Origin: Gracilaria vermiculophylla
Taxonomy: Eukaryota > Rhodophyta > Florideophyceae > Gracilariales > Gracilariaceae
Direction: 5' to 3'
DNA length: 64,000 nt
Assembly (NCBI GenBank): GCA_019155205.2
Contig: JAHNZQ020000004.1
Coordinates: 688,658 to 752,657 of the forward strand
Below, in pieces: positions 8,151-19,566 of this stretch. Within the stretch, counting starts at the first letter, position 1. Every line of letters begins with the position of its first letter. The position numbers and the translations under genes are program-made. The notes under the pieces were generated by a model, which did not search any database, was not told the origin of the DNA, and saw nothing but the letters and a program-made list of their open reading frames with translations.

Positions 8151-11003
8151 TCAGCCCATTCTGAACGATAGAGTCATTCTACGAACATAATTCACCTTCA
8201 GAGCTGCTTGCCACAGACACATTTGCGCAAGCGCACTTCGAGTTTCATCCGGCTTCAATTTGTCCATGGCGAGGCTTCCATGCACTCGCTCTATGATTTC
8301 AAGAACGTCGGCCGATGCCTCGTCATGATTCAAAAAAGACATACGCTCAAAATGAAAATTATGCTTTTCAACGCACTCTATAAGATCTCCAGCCTTCCAA
8401 AGCACAAATCCGTCATCACCGGAAAAAAGAGAATCCGTTCCTTTCGAAGGTTTAGATTGGGCTTTTGGCGGTCTTGATCCGAAGACAGTACAACCCAATT
8501 CGAATGTGGCATCTATAGTTGCCGTTTCCCGAAGGAACATGAGTGCGTCGCCCAAAGACTCGAATCCGCAGCTTTTGTAGGCGTTGACCAATGTAGCCGA
8601 GAGAATCAAGTTAAACTGTTTTGAGTCCTCGTCTAAGATCCCCGAATCAAATGGCTTTAGACTTTGTTTCAAAAAGTCGTCAACGAGTAGAATCTGTATC
8701 TGCTCGCTTACCGAAAGCAATTCCGCTTTCCTCGTAACGAACCCAACTCTCTCAGAAGTTTGAACTACAATTGTTGCTCGAGCTTCACTGTTTTTCTGTA
8801 GACAACTCACAGTTATGTCAGAGAGATCCCCCAATATTTCGAGAATGTTCACGGACGTCTTCTCATCGAACCAACCGTCAGTTGAGACTGACGGCACCCG
8901 TACGAGGCGAGCGGGATAGCTCTCATTTGGTTCTCCCATTTCAAGCCACCAAGAAGGGTATACAACGCTTGTAATGCACGTGGTGAGCTCAGGCAGTCTT
9001 GTATTTGTCGGAAGAGCAGCGGGCTTTTGTATGTTGCCAACAAAGCTGCGGAGCAAGCTCTCAGCGAGCTTCGCCCGTCCCTTCCGTGCCTCCGACGGTT
9101 CAAGATCAAGTCGATCAGCAATGAAGAGTGTTCGAAGGGCAACGCTGAGGTCCGTCGGAGTTGGGCAGTCAAACTCATGAGCGGTGAATGCCGCGGCCGC
9201 GGTTGTCGCGAGATCATGCCCGTGCCGTAGTGCATCAGCAATTCGAACAAATACTCGAGGGCTTTTGACGGTTATTCTTGCTCGTTCTGATTCTTCCGCG
9301 CCATCAACGTTGTTTCGGCCTTGACTATCGCTTCTGAGCATGTTCAAGCTCGAAACACTTTTGCTCCGTTTGCGTCGTGGCCCAAAACGATGCATGCGAC
9401 CATTACCCACCGCGATAACTACAACAGGAACGTTGTCAGCCATTCTGGCAGCGATTTTACCAAGCCCTTGCTGCAAGCGAGACAAAACAGAGTTGATAAC
9501 CAACAGAGTAAAGAGAATGAGGAAAGATGAACTCTTCGTGGGTGAATATGGCAATTCATAGAGACGAGAATGATCATTGATCGCCAGGTTCTGCTTCGCT
9601 CGCCACGGCCGCAATGCCTTGTTCCCAGATAGTCTTTCTGCGACGTCTAATCCAGTCATAAGAGAATCTTCGTGGAACCCATATCGAGCATACGCTCCAC
9701 AAAACCATGAGCGATTGCGGCCTTGTAGATCTGTTTGTATCCGCGGTTGAACTCGAACAGCCTCTTCTGTGAATTGCGGATGCTCGTAAGTCAGTTCAAT
9801 GATTTTTTTGTCAGGATCAATAGGTGTGATAGGATTGAGAGTTAAAAAGAGGTCAGGCATCGGGTTTGGTGATTTGTGAAGGTTCTGCAGCTTGTTTATC
9901 CAGTAGGAAACACAAACTGGATCATCATCATCATTCGGAGCAGCTGTAGGTGCGGTATTCAGTTGATCATTGGCAGGTCGTCTGCCAATAAAATTCCAAG
10001 CACTCCAAACTGTCTTGTTTAGTGGCATGAGACGAGGGTCGGTATGAACGTATCCTGTATTCACCGAGTATTTGAAGGCACCTAGCACCCTCTTTTCATC
10101 TTCAGTAGCACCATCCCCCAGTATTCTAAGAGTAGTTGGCGCATGTGTCGCGAAGACGACGTGGTTGAATTCCTTGGGGTCACAATTATCTGCACAGACA
10201 GTGACAACGTTGGCGCCTCGTTCAACGCGAGAAACAGGAGTCTCCAAAGACACAATGCCACCGTTTTCGCGGATTTGGGTCACAATGCGAGAAACGTAAT
10301 CACGAGATCTTTTTGCAGTCGTTCGCCATTGAGGACGAGCAAAGACCTGTGCTAGTCCGTGATTGACAAAAAACCGGAACAGTGCGCGCGCAGGGAACTT
10401 CATGGCTAGGTTGAAAGACGCAGACCATACTGCAGATACCATGGGAATAAGATAACCACGAACAAATGTGGTAGAGTAGTAGCCCTTTGTCAAGAATTCG
10501 CCGAGTGATATATCCGCATCCGCAAAGTGAGGATTTGTATCAAGCCGATTGACAAAGTCATACACAGCGTTATTGAAGCGACGCATATCGTACAGCATTG
10601 TGTACATCGAGGTTCTGTACAAGTTAGCGCGATCCGCGAAAAGAGTGGTGAGACTCTCGGAGCCCCATTCCAAAAGCACTTTGGATTTCGGCAAGTGTAC
10701 ACTGGCGGCAAACGACATGGATGAGTTTTCCTCCTCGACGTCAAGCATCTCGAAAAGGCTGACGAGGTCAGGATAAGTGGCGGTGTTATATACAATAAAT
10801 CCTACATCGATTGGAACAGTGGCGAACGTTGGGCTATTTGGGATTGGAAGATCAATTGTGTGGGCGTGGCCCCCGGCATGTGCAGCAGCTTCGTACAGAT
10901 GAACTTGGAAGCCAGAGCGTGATAAAAGCCATGCCGCCCCCAATCCTGCGGCCCCGGCACCGATGACAGCAACAGAATTGTCTGAATGTTGGGAGCGCGC
11001 CAT
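8151..11003 (-). CDS. Flavin amine oxidase (COG2907-like) fused to a degenerate CFA-synthase-like domain
   Basis: The protein is 950 aa and starts almost directly with the FAD Rossmann motif (GAGAAGLGAA, 15-24). Residues 1-460 match the NAD/FAD-binding amine oxidase found next to, or fused to, cyclopropane-fatty-acid synthase, including the closing FAD motif CGAYARYGFHEDSLMTGL (435-452). A hydrophobic stretch follows (493-510). Residues about 576-950 track the fold order of CFA synthase (the start near ARITVKSPRVFVRI, then a Rossmann-like ILEILGDLSD at about 720-729), but the SAM-binding glycines of that motif are missing, as is the HYD motif. The methyltransferase half is therefore probably inactive. 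The start is the first ATG; the frame extends upstream only with non-ATG codons. Confidence 0.8.
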   Translation of the reverse strand: MARSQHSDNSVAVIGAGAAGLGAAWLLSRSGFQVHLYEAAAHAGGHAHTIDLPIPNSPTFATVPIDVGFIVYNTATYPDLVSLFEMLDVEEENSSMSFAASVHLPKSKVLLEWGSESLTTLFADRANLYRTSMYTMLYDMRRFNNAVYDFVNRLDTNPHFADADISLGEFLTKGYYSTTFVRGYLIPMVSAVWSASFNLAMKFPARALFRFFVNHGLAQVFARPQWRTTAKRSRDYVSRIVTQIRENGGIVSLETPVSRVERGANVVTVCADNCDPKEFNHVVFATHAPTTLRILGDGATEDEKRVLGAFKYSVNTGYVHTDPRLMPLNKTVWSAWNFIGRRPANDQLNTAPTAAPNDDDDPVCVSYWINKLQNLHKSPNPMPDLFLTLNPITPIDPDKKIIELTYEHPQFTEEAVRVQPRIQTDLQGRNRSWFCGAYARYGFHEDSLMTGLDVAERLSGNKALRPWRAKQNLAINDHSRLYELPYSPTKSSSFLILFTLLVINSVLSRLQQGLGKIAARMADNVPVVVIAVGNGRMHRFGPRRKRSKSVSSLNMLRSDSQGRNNVDGAEESERARITVKSPRVFVRIADALRHGHDLATTAAAAFTAHEFDCPTPTDLSVALRTLFIADRLDLEPSEARKGRAKLAESLLRSFVGNIQKPAALPTNTRLPELTTCITSVVYPSWWLEMGEPNESYPARLVRVPSVSTDGWFDEKTSVNILEILGDLSDITVSCLQKNSEARATIVVQTSERVGFVTRKAELLSVSEQIQILLVDDFLKQSLKPFDSGILDEDSKQFNLILSATLVNAYKSCGFESLGDALMFLRETATIDATFELGCTVFGSRPPKAQSKPSKGTDSLFSGDDGFVLWKAGDLIECVEKHNFHFERMSFLNHDEASADVLEIIERVHGSLAMDKLKPDETRSALAQMCLWQAALKVNYVRRMTLSFRMG

Positions 11004-14000
11004 TTCAGAGCTGTTTTGGAAGTTTTGATGGTGGGTGGAGGGGTAATGCAGGGCACTAACGACGTATTTGGAGCATGTTCTTGGCAACACAGATGTCGAA
11101 CGCTGCGCGATTTGACAATGGCGAACGTTATGTCGAGTCAGAATACCTTCAAACACTGGCTTCCGTACGCCGTGCTGGCGTCACCTCCAGCCCGTTATGA
11201 GGCTCAACCTATCGCACAGATTGAGGCCAGGCATAAATTCCATGACGTAAAGCCAACGCGCCGAAATATTTCCATAAAATAAACTGTCTGCGTAGATTGT
11301 CCTTCGGCTTTGTGCAGTAATACTTTGTAACAACCAATATCACCGTTGCTGCCTGCCATCTTCGAGAGGCATAGCAATTGATCATATGATTCTTGACCGT
11401 TGCCTTGGATGCTCAAAGAAGAATAAATGCTTCTCAAGATTCTCCAACAACCGACAAGACCAAAGAACGACATATTTCCTGAGGATTCCGACGAGTTACA
11501 ATGGATTAACTTTATCGGCTTGAAAAGTTTCTATCCAGTGCAGCTGATTAGTATCTTCCACCATCTCCGTACTTCTCTCGCGTTATAAGCGAGCGCATTT
11601 TTTTTCTTGCGCTACCAGGCGTTCAAGAAAGTACGCTCAACTCAAGAAGGCTTCCAATGAAACGTCGCTACCAGCCGCTAATTCAAGAATGTGTTTTGTT
11701 TATTAGAGTTGCTTAACCGCAAGTGTATTTTTTTCTCGCATGAGCGTGTCACTGCCGACGCTTATCTCCTTTCAAAATCTTGTTGATCTGATCTTTGAGT
11801 AGAAGTGGTTTTCACTCTTGAAACTCCAGATGTTGCAACTTACATCTTGAGTGTTACCATACAGCGAGTGGAGTCCTTGCCTGGAACGTTTCAAATGCAG
11901 CACCGCCTAGCAATGATAATTAATTGAGCTCTCGGAGGTAGGGGTGCGTGCAAGGAAAGCGGCGTGGCAGATGTGCCAATTTGGCATCCTTTGAGGACAT
12001 CATTTGAATTGCCACTCTCCCGCCATTTTAGGAGAGGGCTGACGCTCACTGAAGGCTGGAAGCAGCACCGACGCTGTGCCGACGCTATCCTTCACCACGT
12101 AAATAGGCCTCTCTGTCGGCCCTTCGGGTTCAGTGAGAGAAAACCCATCGAACTGACAGCCGTAAAGTGTTCCCATCTCTTTCTCTTTGTTTCAGATGTT
12201 GTACTTTTTGAGTTTTGGCTCTAGAATGCTCTGGCATCATAGTACCTTTTACTTTTTCCAAACTATTGCGTAAAGCATGGACCTGGAGCTTTCGAATTCT
12301 TTCTGGTTGTTTGGGAAATAAAAAGGTTTGGGAGATCCTTTTCATGATCATACAGTGGCCTACTGTCCTTATTTGTAAGGCGGAAGTCGAAGGGGTTATC
12401 GCAAGAGCAAGCCGAAACACCTGTTTACTCTTTTATTTCATACTGAAACCAAAAAGTATGATACCTTGGAATAGATCTTTCTGTCCGGCTTTGTGAGAAA
12501 GAAATTGCTTTTCTACTAAAGTAATAGGTTTAAATGCATCCGATTATAGTAATGAAGAAAAAGTAAAATGCCACTGATATCATACTTTACAAACAAAAAA
12601 TAATTCTCCTGCATCCCACCTCGTTCACATCGCAAGACCAGAACACTCAGAAGTCAGTGCACAAAACTGTACTGATATGGCCTTCGATCTAGAGGTCAGG
12701 CCGAAGGAGGTAGTTTCTCTCAAGAGGTAAGATTTTCAATGCGCGCAAGGAAGGGACTTTTCAGCCTGTTAAAGAAATCTACCGCAGTCCGTTGGATGCC
12801 ATCTCCCTCCTGTTTCGCCTCTCGCACCATGGGTCTAACCTCCCCCCTTCCCCCGAAAGATGACACCCTGTAGACCCCCCCCCCCGGTACATGTTACGAT
12901 CCTGGCACTCTGTTATTTGTGGGTACTAATGACAGATGCAACTAAACAAGGCACTTTTCCCGTCACTCCGCCTAATGTGAAAGCATTCCCCTCCGTACCA
13001 CTCGCCGCAGAGGAATCTCTTGTGCCCTATTCGGAGTATCGGAACTTTCCATTGCTTCCTACACTGGAGAATAAATCATTGATTAGTTTGGCGCTGAAAA
13101 GGTCGACTATGCTCATTGGTGAGAGAAAACGAGGGCAAGGTAACGAAGAAGTGGTTAGTTTATTTATTTTACAAACAAAAGGTGCCGTAGAAAGCAGTTA
13201 ACATCGAGCAATTTACGGGCACTCTTCAAAGTTGATTCTTTGGTAAGCACCTATGGATGGATTGAGACAGGTTGGCAACAGAGAGAGGGCGCCAAAGCGA
13301 GAACATTCTTCGCTTTGTACTGCTTTAAAAGGGTAGGATCCGTTTTCCGACAATTACACAATCGCTCCTAGTAATCGACAATTTCGAAGCTGCTGCATTC
13401 ATTCAAATGCAGAGAAACCACCAATATGATTGCACTGACCTTAAAACATTGTGACTGGAATAGATGATCCTGTTTCAATTCATAACAAATGTAACAGAAT
13501 ATTGCGGCTAAACATCTCAATCTGTTGGCAAGATGTCTATTTCTTTTTTTATAATTGCATGGCTACGGAACCTTTTAAACCTAAACACTTGACAGGTGCT
13601 TGTTTGATGCGTGGGAGGTGAATTCCGAGTTGCAGAGAACCGAAGTCAGGATATACAAGATGGGTGCGTCTGGCGAGTGAGCTGACTGCTTCCATTTTTG
13701 TGCCAGGTCCATGTAGTGCTGTGAAAAATCATTTTACGCATGCATTTCTTTTTCTTTTTTCTTCAAGTTTGTGCGAATCTGTATCGAGTTGACCGCCAAT
13801 GTTACCTTCGTATCTGTCATCTCAACCATACCACAGACCTTCTGCGTGCCTGACTTGATTCAAGCTTGCGTCTAAATCTGTATTTTGGGAGACATTCTTC
13901 CATCTACGCATAGACCTGAACCTCTTGAGGCAATTTCCAATTTGAATTTATGATGTTATTCATGACCTTCTCCTCGAATGTTGAGAAAACCTCCTATAGG

Positions 14001-14551
14001 CTTGAATACATTAGTGATACTGAACCGTTCATGTTCTTGCACTTGCAACCATTCCTCTACGAAACGTTGTTCCTGCAAAGTTAAATTGCCTTAGATTTTC
14101 TGGCTATGATTCGTTTACATGACTGCTTTATTCCCTTCTTCTCAAGTAGAGCAATCCACGTTTGCGAAGCACACAAGAACAGCAGTCCTAATTACGATTT
14201 ATTCGTCGGAGAAATTAAACATATTTGGATTCGGCACGTCTAAGTCGACCTTATTGACACTGTTGTGTGGGCGTTCTAGTTCTATTAAGGACAATTTCGC
14301 TTCCTCAGTTTTAAAACAGTGAAACAGGTGGATCGGATAAACATAAAATACAGGCCCACATATTTTATGGCTCAGGTGTGATACGTCTTCTTTCACATTG
14401 ACGGCTTGCCAATGGCCAGAGGAGAGAACTCGTGCTGAGGACTGACCTTTTTGGGGCTCAGGAGGGTCAATCACTGTCTATAGCAATTCTGGACTGTATA
14501 TAACTAACATGCAGCGCTAATCGCAGAAATCCCGGGATCAACTTCAATTTT
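11004..14551. other. 3.5 kb region without a supported gene
   Basis: The sequence is AT-rich with many stops in all frames. The longest ATG frame (12860-13201, +, 113 aa) has no domain and an ordinary mix of residues; it may be chance. A C-run lies at about 12873-12886. I found no RNA gene. It separates two genes on the minus strand and should include the oxidase promoter at its left and the trpE 3' UTR at its right. Confidence 0.55.
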
Positions 14552-16357
14552 CTATTCCGCAGAGTAGAATGCATTTTCAGCTAAGTCAATTGCTCTGCTA
14601 AGTGCCATAGCCTTGTTGACAGTTTCTGTGTATTCCGCCTCTGGGTCTGATTCGAATACAATTCCAGCGCCCGCTTGCAAGAAGTACCGCCACTCCCTTT
14701 GACCATCTTTATTTGTCCGTGTTTCACTGGGAACCACCATAGTCCGAAGCGCAAGTGCCATGTTCATGGTATCGTGAAAAGATATGTATCCAATACCTCC
14801 ACCATATGGCCCCCTTTTTGTAGGCTCGAGTTCGTCAATGATCTGCATAGAGCGAATTTTAGGCGCGCCGCTTATAGTTCCGGCCGGTAGTGTCGATCGT
14901 AGTGCATCCCATGATGTCAATCCCTTCCGGAGCTTGCCGGTAATTGTGCTACTAATGTGCATTACATGTGAATACTTCTCCACTTGCATCAGCTTCTCTG
15001 GATTTACAGTGCCGTACTCTGAAACTTTGCCAACATCGTTTCGACCGAGATCTACCAGCATCATATGCTCTGAGCGGTCTTTGCCGTCAGCCAACAACTC
15101 CTTCATTAAAAGTTCGTCTTCTTCCTTCGAAGTTCCTCGTCTTCTCGTTCCAGCCAAAGGGCGGTTGGTGAGAATTCCGCTTTCAACATGCGTCAAAATT
15201 TCAGGTGAGGAGGCGACAAGACGACAGCCTGGAGACTGCATGTAAATCATATAGGGCGAAGGATTGATAATGCGAAGCGCTCTGTACGTGGAGAAAGGAT
15301 CTGCTTTGCTCCAGCGCTCAAACCTCTGCGAGAACACCGTCTGAAAAGTATCGCCGATAGAAATGTAATGCTTGATCTTATCAAGCGCGGTCATAAACTG
15401 TTGTTTGGTCATGTTGCTTGTACATACATCCTTTGCGGCGGCATCTGTATTAAGCGTGACACGCCCGCGCTGAAGTGACGACTGAGAATTGGCGCTGAAC
15501 ACTCGATCTGCGAGTTGGTCTACATGGCGAACGCCGCTGTCAAACAGGTGAGATATACTGCTCTCAGAGCGATCGGCAAGGTTGTTCAAATCGGCCCAGT
15601 GGATGACATAGACCACCTTGGCAACGTGGTCGAACACTACAACGTCGCGGTAGAGCCCAAAGTGAAGGTCCGGCAAGCGCCTGTCATCGGTTGGAGCCGC
15701 AGAGAAGGGCAAGGACTTGAGCTCCGCATAGCGCATGGTGTCGTATCCGCCAAAGCCGACCCATCCGCCACTGAAGAGGCTGTGACCGGCGGGTAAATGG
15801 CTCACGTCGACAGGCTTCATTTGCTGCGTCATTTGACGCATGAGCTGCCATGGGTCATGGGAGGTCAAGGTGGATGTTTGAGGGAGGCCGTTCTCATGTG
15901 AGGTGACGGTTACGTGTTCGCGAAAGGCAGTAATCTCGCGCACCGGACGCGCGCCAATAAGACTGTAGCGGCCTATGCGCTCGCCCGTGTGCACGCTCTC
16001 CAGCAGGAATGAGGGGGTGTCGGGGTCATTCTCTGCAACCAGACAGCGGTACACGACAACCGGGGTGAGGAGATCTGCAAAAAGCTTCCGCCATATCGGC
16101 ACGAGACGCACGGTTGGGTCGGAGGCCAGGCGAATGAATGAATCGCGACACTTGCCGTCGTAGGCGTGAAATTGATCCGAGGTGGGGGCTGTGCCGCCAC
16201 CGGCGACGCGAGGCGGAGGGTTGCTCAGGGCAGCGCGCGGACTACATGTGAGCCGAGGCGGTGCTGCGCGGCGGCGGCTCGAAAGCGGTTGTGTGGGGAG
16301 GCGCGGATAGGAGGGGCAAGAGAAGCTGAAGGCTGTAGGCGACAGCTTGATGGACAT
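14552..16357 (-). CDS. trpE: Anthranilate synthase component I, plastid-targeted
   Basis: The protein is 601 aa. It converts chorismate to anthranilate, the first step of tryptophan synthesis, with the glutaminase TrpG. Residues 1-55 are rich in Ser, Arg and Pro and read as a transit peptide. The feedback site for tryptophan is intact (LLES, 118-121), and the catalytic C-terminal half carries NRPLAGTRRRG (398-408), DLGRNDVG (436-443), LPAGTISGAPK (490-500) and GPYGGGIGYISF (516-527). Length and motif order fit the family. In red algae the partner trpG is usually plastid-encoded (established), so this enzyme probably joins subunits from two genomes. The 5' end is clearly more GC-rich than the 3' end. 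It is divergent from the PTP gene. Confidence 0.95.
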   Translation of the reverse strand: MSIKLSPTAFSFSCPSYPRLPTQPLSSRRRAAPPRLTCSPRAALSNPPPRVAGGGTAPTSDQFHAYDGKCRDSFIRLASDPTVRLVPIWRKLFADLLTPVVVYRCLVAENDPDTPSFLLESVHTGERIGRYSLIGARPVREITAFREHVTVTSHENGLPQTSTLTSHDPWQLMRQMTQQMKPVDVSHLPAGHSLFSGGWVGFGGYDTMRYAELKSLPFSAAPTDDRRLPDLHFGLYRDVVVFDHVAKVVYVIHWADLNNLADRSESSISHLFDSGVRHVDQLADRVFSANSQSSLQRGRVTLNTDAAAKDVCTSNMTKQQFMTALDKIKHYISIGDTFQTVFSQRFERWSKADPFSTYRALRIINPSPYMIYMQSPGCRLVASSPEILTHVESGILTNRPLAGTRRRGTSKEEDELLMKELLADGKDRSEHMMLVDLGRNDVGKVSEYGTVNPEKLMQVEKYSHVMHISSTITGKLRKGLTSWDALRSTLPAGTISGAPKIRSMQIIDELEPTKRGPYGGGIGYISFHDTMNMALALRTMVVPSETRTNKDGQREWRYFLQAGAGIVFESDPEAEYTETVNKAMALSRAIDLAENAFYSAE

Positions 16358-16729
16358 GATTTGCGCTATCGGTGCGAGGAAGGTGAAGAAGAGGGGTGTT
16401 TTCTACGCGCGAGCGGTGGCGCTAAAGGCGTCTGCGTTGGGGCAACAGATGTTGAGCGCTGTTTGTATGCCACGTGTGCTACGACGTAATGCTCTGTAAT
16501 GAAAACGTAGAGCCAGTTGACGACGAGCACTTGGATGGCGGCCACTGGGCGGCGCCGTGTGCGATTATCGCGCAGCGTTGTCGAGGCGACGTTGGGGCGT
16601 CGTCGTGGCGTCGTGAGAGCACACAGCTGGTGTGGGCGTCGGATGGCGCCGAATGGCGTCGCCAATGAGCCGGTGTGCACCAGCGCTTGCGGGGGCGGTA
16701 ATGAAGATTGGCCTTGTTATCAGCGGCTG

Positions 16730-16735
16730 TATAAA
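16730..16735 (+). promoter_or_regulatory. TATAAA motif in trpE-PTP spacer
   Basis: A clean TATAAA lies on the + strand in GC-rich surroundings, about 1 kb upstream of the PTP start. It could drive a long PTP leader or an unannotated transcript across the 45-bp repeats. Confidence 0.3.
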
Positions 16736-17182
16736 GCTATTTGCGGCTTTCTGCAGCTCCGCCATACATTCCTATAGATCGCACCTCGGGCGCTGCGTGG
16801 GTTAACTGGCTGCTTGTTGTGTGATGGCAAGCGACCGACTTGCCTGTTGCAGTCGGACGCGTTCCACACGCGAGGAGGCGGCCACAGCATTGTATCTCTA
16901 CAGGTATATTGCTAATCAAGCTTGGCAGCCGACAGAACAGGTACGACGACGGCCTTGACGCGCGGCGCGAGTCGAATCGGCCGCCAAGCAATGGTGGGCT
17001 GCGTGGTGGCAACGAGCTGTGTGCCTGTGAGCAACATACACGACGCGCTGCACGTGTGCAACGCGACCAGCGTCCGTGACGGAGGGCGGGCGCGCGAGGT
17101 GCGCGCGCGTGCCCGCAACGGACGACTGCGGCGGCGGCAGCGGTGGCGCGGCAGCGGTGGTGGCGGCGGTGGCGACAGCGGC

Positions 17183-17317
17183 GACGTCGGCTGCGGCAGC
17201 GGTGGTGGCGGCGGTAGCGACGGCGGCGACGTCGGCTGCGGCAGCGGTGGAGGCGGCGGCGGCGACGGCGGCGACGGCGGCTGCAGCAGCGGTGGCGGAT
17301 GCGGCGGCGGCGGCGAC
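17183..17317. repeat. 45-bp tandem minisatellite, three copies
   Basis: Units begin at 17183, 17228 and 17273. The first two are nearly identical and the third is diverged. The period is a multiple of three, so one + frame reads as repeats of a Gly-rich 15-residue unit with one Cys (GDVGCGSGGGGGSDG). Confidence 0.7.
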
Positions 17318-17730
17318 GCGGCAACGCGCGTGGCGCGCTCACCGCGCGCCGCCGCCCTTCGCCCGCCGCGCGCGCGCGCGCGCTCTTTTAGTCATTCACG
17401 CAGTGGCGGCGCCCCCCCCCCCTGCGAAGTGTAAGACGAGCTGCGGCCGGCCGCTGTAAGGCGCGCGCGCGCGCGCATGGCTGTTTCACAGCGCCACACA
17501 CGGTCAGTGCTGGGCCACTACGTTTGGTGCGTCCCCCCCATCCGAGGGGGTCCTCGCGCCGAAACGCGTCTTCATTCGTCCCCATCTGCTCACGCCGCTT
17601 CCCACCCGCGCGCCCCCTCCCCCTCGCGCCCTCACCGCGCCCGACTCGCCCACGCGCCACCCCCCCCCGCGACCCCCCCCCGCGACCCCCGCCCCCCCTA
17701 CGCCCCCCTTCCCAGTGCTCGGTGCTCGCC

Positions 17731-19360
17731 ATGAGGACGCGCGACTCGGCGCGTTCCGCTGCCGCGCGTGCGCCGCCGTCGCAGCGCGCTTACGCGCGCA
17801 TTTCCTTCGGCGCCGGGCTCAGTAGGTTGCGTCGTCGCGCCGCCGCCGCTGCCCACCGTGCAGTGGCCTCCTCGTCGCTTCCCACCTCTTCTGTCTCCCC
17901 ATGCTCCACGCCCTCGCGCGATGAACCCCGCGCCCAAACCGCCCAGTCCGTTTCTGTTTCCTCCGCCCCAAAGCCCCCGCTTCCCCCACCCACCAACATG
18001 GACAACTACATCACCGTCCTCGAGGACCGTATGCACCAGATGGAGAAGGTTCCCACCAATTCGTTCAACCATTCCTATGCCGGCGAGTTTGATGTAAGTG
18101 TTTTTGCCCGTTTCCCGCTGCCTAATCTTTCTGCTGGCTGCGCTCAGCTTTTGCAAACCGCGCGCTGACCGACGCCCTCCGCCTTTTTCCTTGCTGCGTT
18201 TCGCGTCATGTTGTTCCGTTGTGCCTTCGCTGCAGATGCTACTGGGTGTGGACAGAAAAGCCGTCCGCAACCTCTCAGAGTTTGAGACCAGCACCAAGGT
18301 TGAGAATTCCTACCGAAACAGATATGCCAACATCCTTTCCAACGAGCGCACCCGCGTCAAGCTCAAGGACATTGCGCCGGGAGGAAACGACTACATCAAC
18401 GCCAACCTCGTCACAGGCAACCGCGGCCACCCCGGCTACATAGCAACCCAGGCGCCACTTCCCGAGACCACCCCCCACTTTTGGCAAATGGTGTACGAAT
18501 CCGTGTCACCTGTCATAATTATGCTCACGAGAGAGCAAGAGGATTATTGCGACGTGGTGAAAAGCGATCAGTACTGGCCCCCCGTGGGCGAAAATCTTCT
18601 GTTTGACGACTACCTCGTGCACGGCATCGACCAGAACACCGACAACGAAAACGGTGTCATACAGCGCCGCTTCCAAGTCGGGCGTGTCGTCGACAAGCGG
18701 AAAAAGCACGCGAGAGACCTGGTGCACGCCGACTCACTCATCCCGCCCGCCACGGACGGCACCGTGTGGCAGACACCTGCGAGAGGTCGCGCGCATTCGC
18801 CCGGCGCCGAAGACGAGTTTGACTGTAGCGACGAGGAACTGTTTCGAAACCTCGAACTGATCGGACCCGTTTTGGACGTTGTGCAGTTGCAGTACCTCGA
18901 CTGGCCGGACCAGAACGTCCCCTCGCATCCGGGCACGCTGCTGGAGCTGTGCAGAAGAGTGGACGAAATCCTCTCGGCGCACTACGTGAAGACCAGAGTG
19001 TCTGCGCCGCCAATCGTGCACTGCTCTGCGGGCGTGGGCAGAACCGGCACGTTTATTGCCATTGACAGAACGCTGAGACGGCTGTGGGACGCGTTTTCGG
19101 CTTCGTGCGACGAAGGTCGGGAGCCGGTGCCCGTGGAGGAAATCAGGGAACTGGTGCGCAGGCTGAAAATCGAACGCAGCAAGATGGTGCAAACTGCCGA
19201 GCAGTACAAATTCATCTACGAGGCGGTGCTGGCGGGCATGCGCAGCTGGCGGGAGGGGAAGCGGCTTTTCGGGGCGCAGGTGTATGCCAGTGGGGACAGC
19301 GCTTGTGACGCCCATGGGGATGCGCCGACTGTAAAGCAACGGCCGCAGCAAGACGGGTGA
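17731..19360 (+). CDS. Classical protein tyrosine phosphatase (one intron)
   Basis: Two exons join in frame: 17731-18093 and 18236-19360, giving 495 aa. The 142-nt intron begins GTAAGT and ends CTGCAG. The N-terminal 95 or so residues are low-complexity; exon 2 holds the phosphatase domain with NSYRNRYANI (145-154), YINANLV (174-180), IATQAP (190-195), the general-acid loop WPDQNVP (from 344) and the active site HCSAGVGRTG (383-392; Cys384, Arg390), plus the late QTAEQY loop. All catalytic residues are present, so it should remove phosphate from tyrosines in soluble protein substrates. There is no SH2, FERM or membrane segment to indicate a target. The start is the first ATG that keeps the frame open. 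Confidence 0.93.
18094..18235 (+). other. Intron of the PTP gene
   Basis: The intron is phase 0, 142 nt, with a GTAAGT donor and a TTCGCTGCAG acceptor. Reading through it hits an in-frame stop, and joining restores the PTP reading frame. Confidence 0.9.
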
Positions 19361-19566
19361 CGCAGCACTTGCGCTTGCTATATGCTATGTGTCTATGTGT
19401 GGTGGAACGATTTTTTTTTTCCTCTTGATACAACTTGACTCTGGAAGTGGGTGGTGCGCCATCGTCAACTTGCATCGGAAGCTATCCGCGTCTGCCGTCG
19501 TGTACAGCCCCCGTACTCAAAAACAAAAAAAAATACTCGAGTGTGTGTAGTAAAATTACAAGCAGG

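Larger units (their letters stand above)
16358..17730. other. Divergent intergenic region between trpE and PTP
   Basis: This 1.4 kb region contains the trpE promoter, a TATAAA at 16730-16735 (+), a 45-bp GC-rich tandem repeat (17183-17317) and CG and C runs before the PTP start. A frame from 16991 to 17434 (+) would encode a Gly-rich repeat protein with regularly spaced Cys, but nothing else supports it as a gene. Confidence 0.5.

Noticed and set aside
12860..13201. 113-codon + frame in the gap between the oxidase and trpE
   Set aside because: It starts with ATG but shows no domain, no clear promoter and a C-run near its start; chance is as likely.
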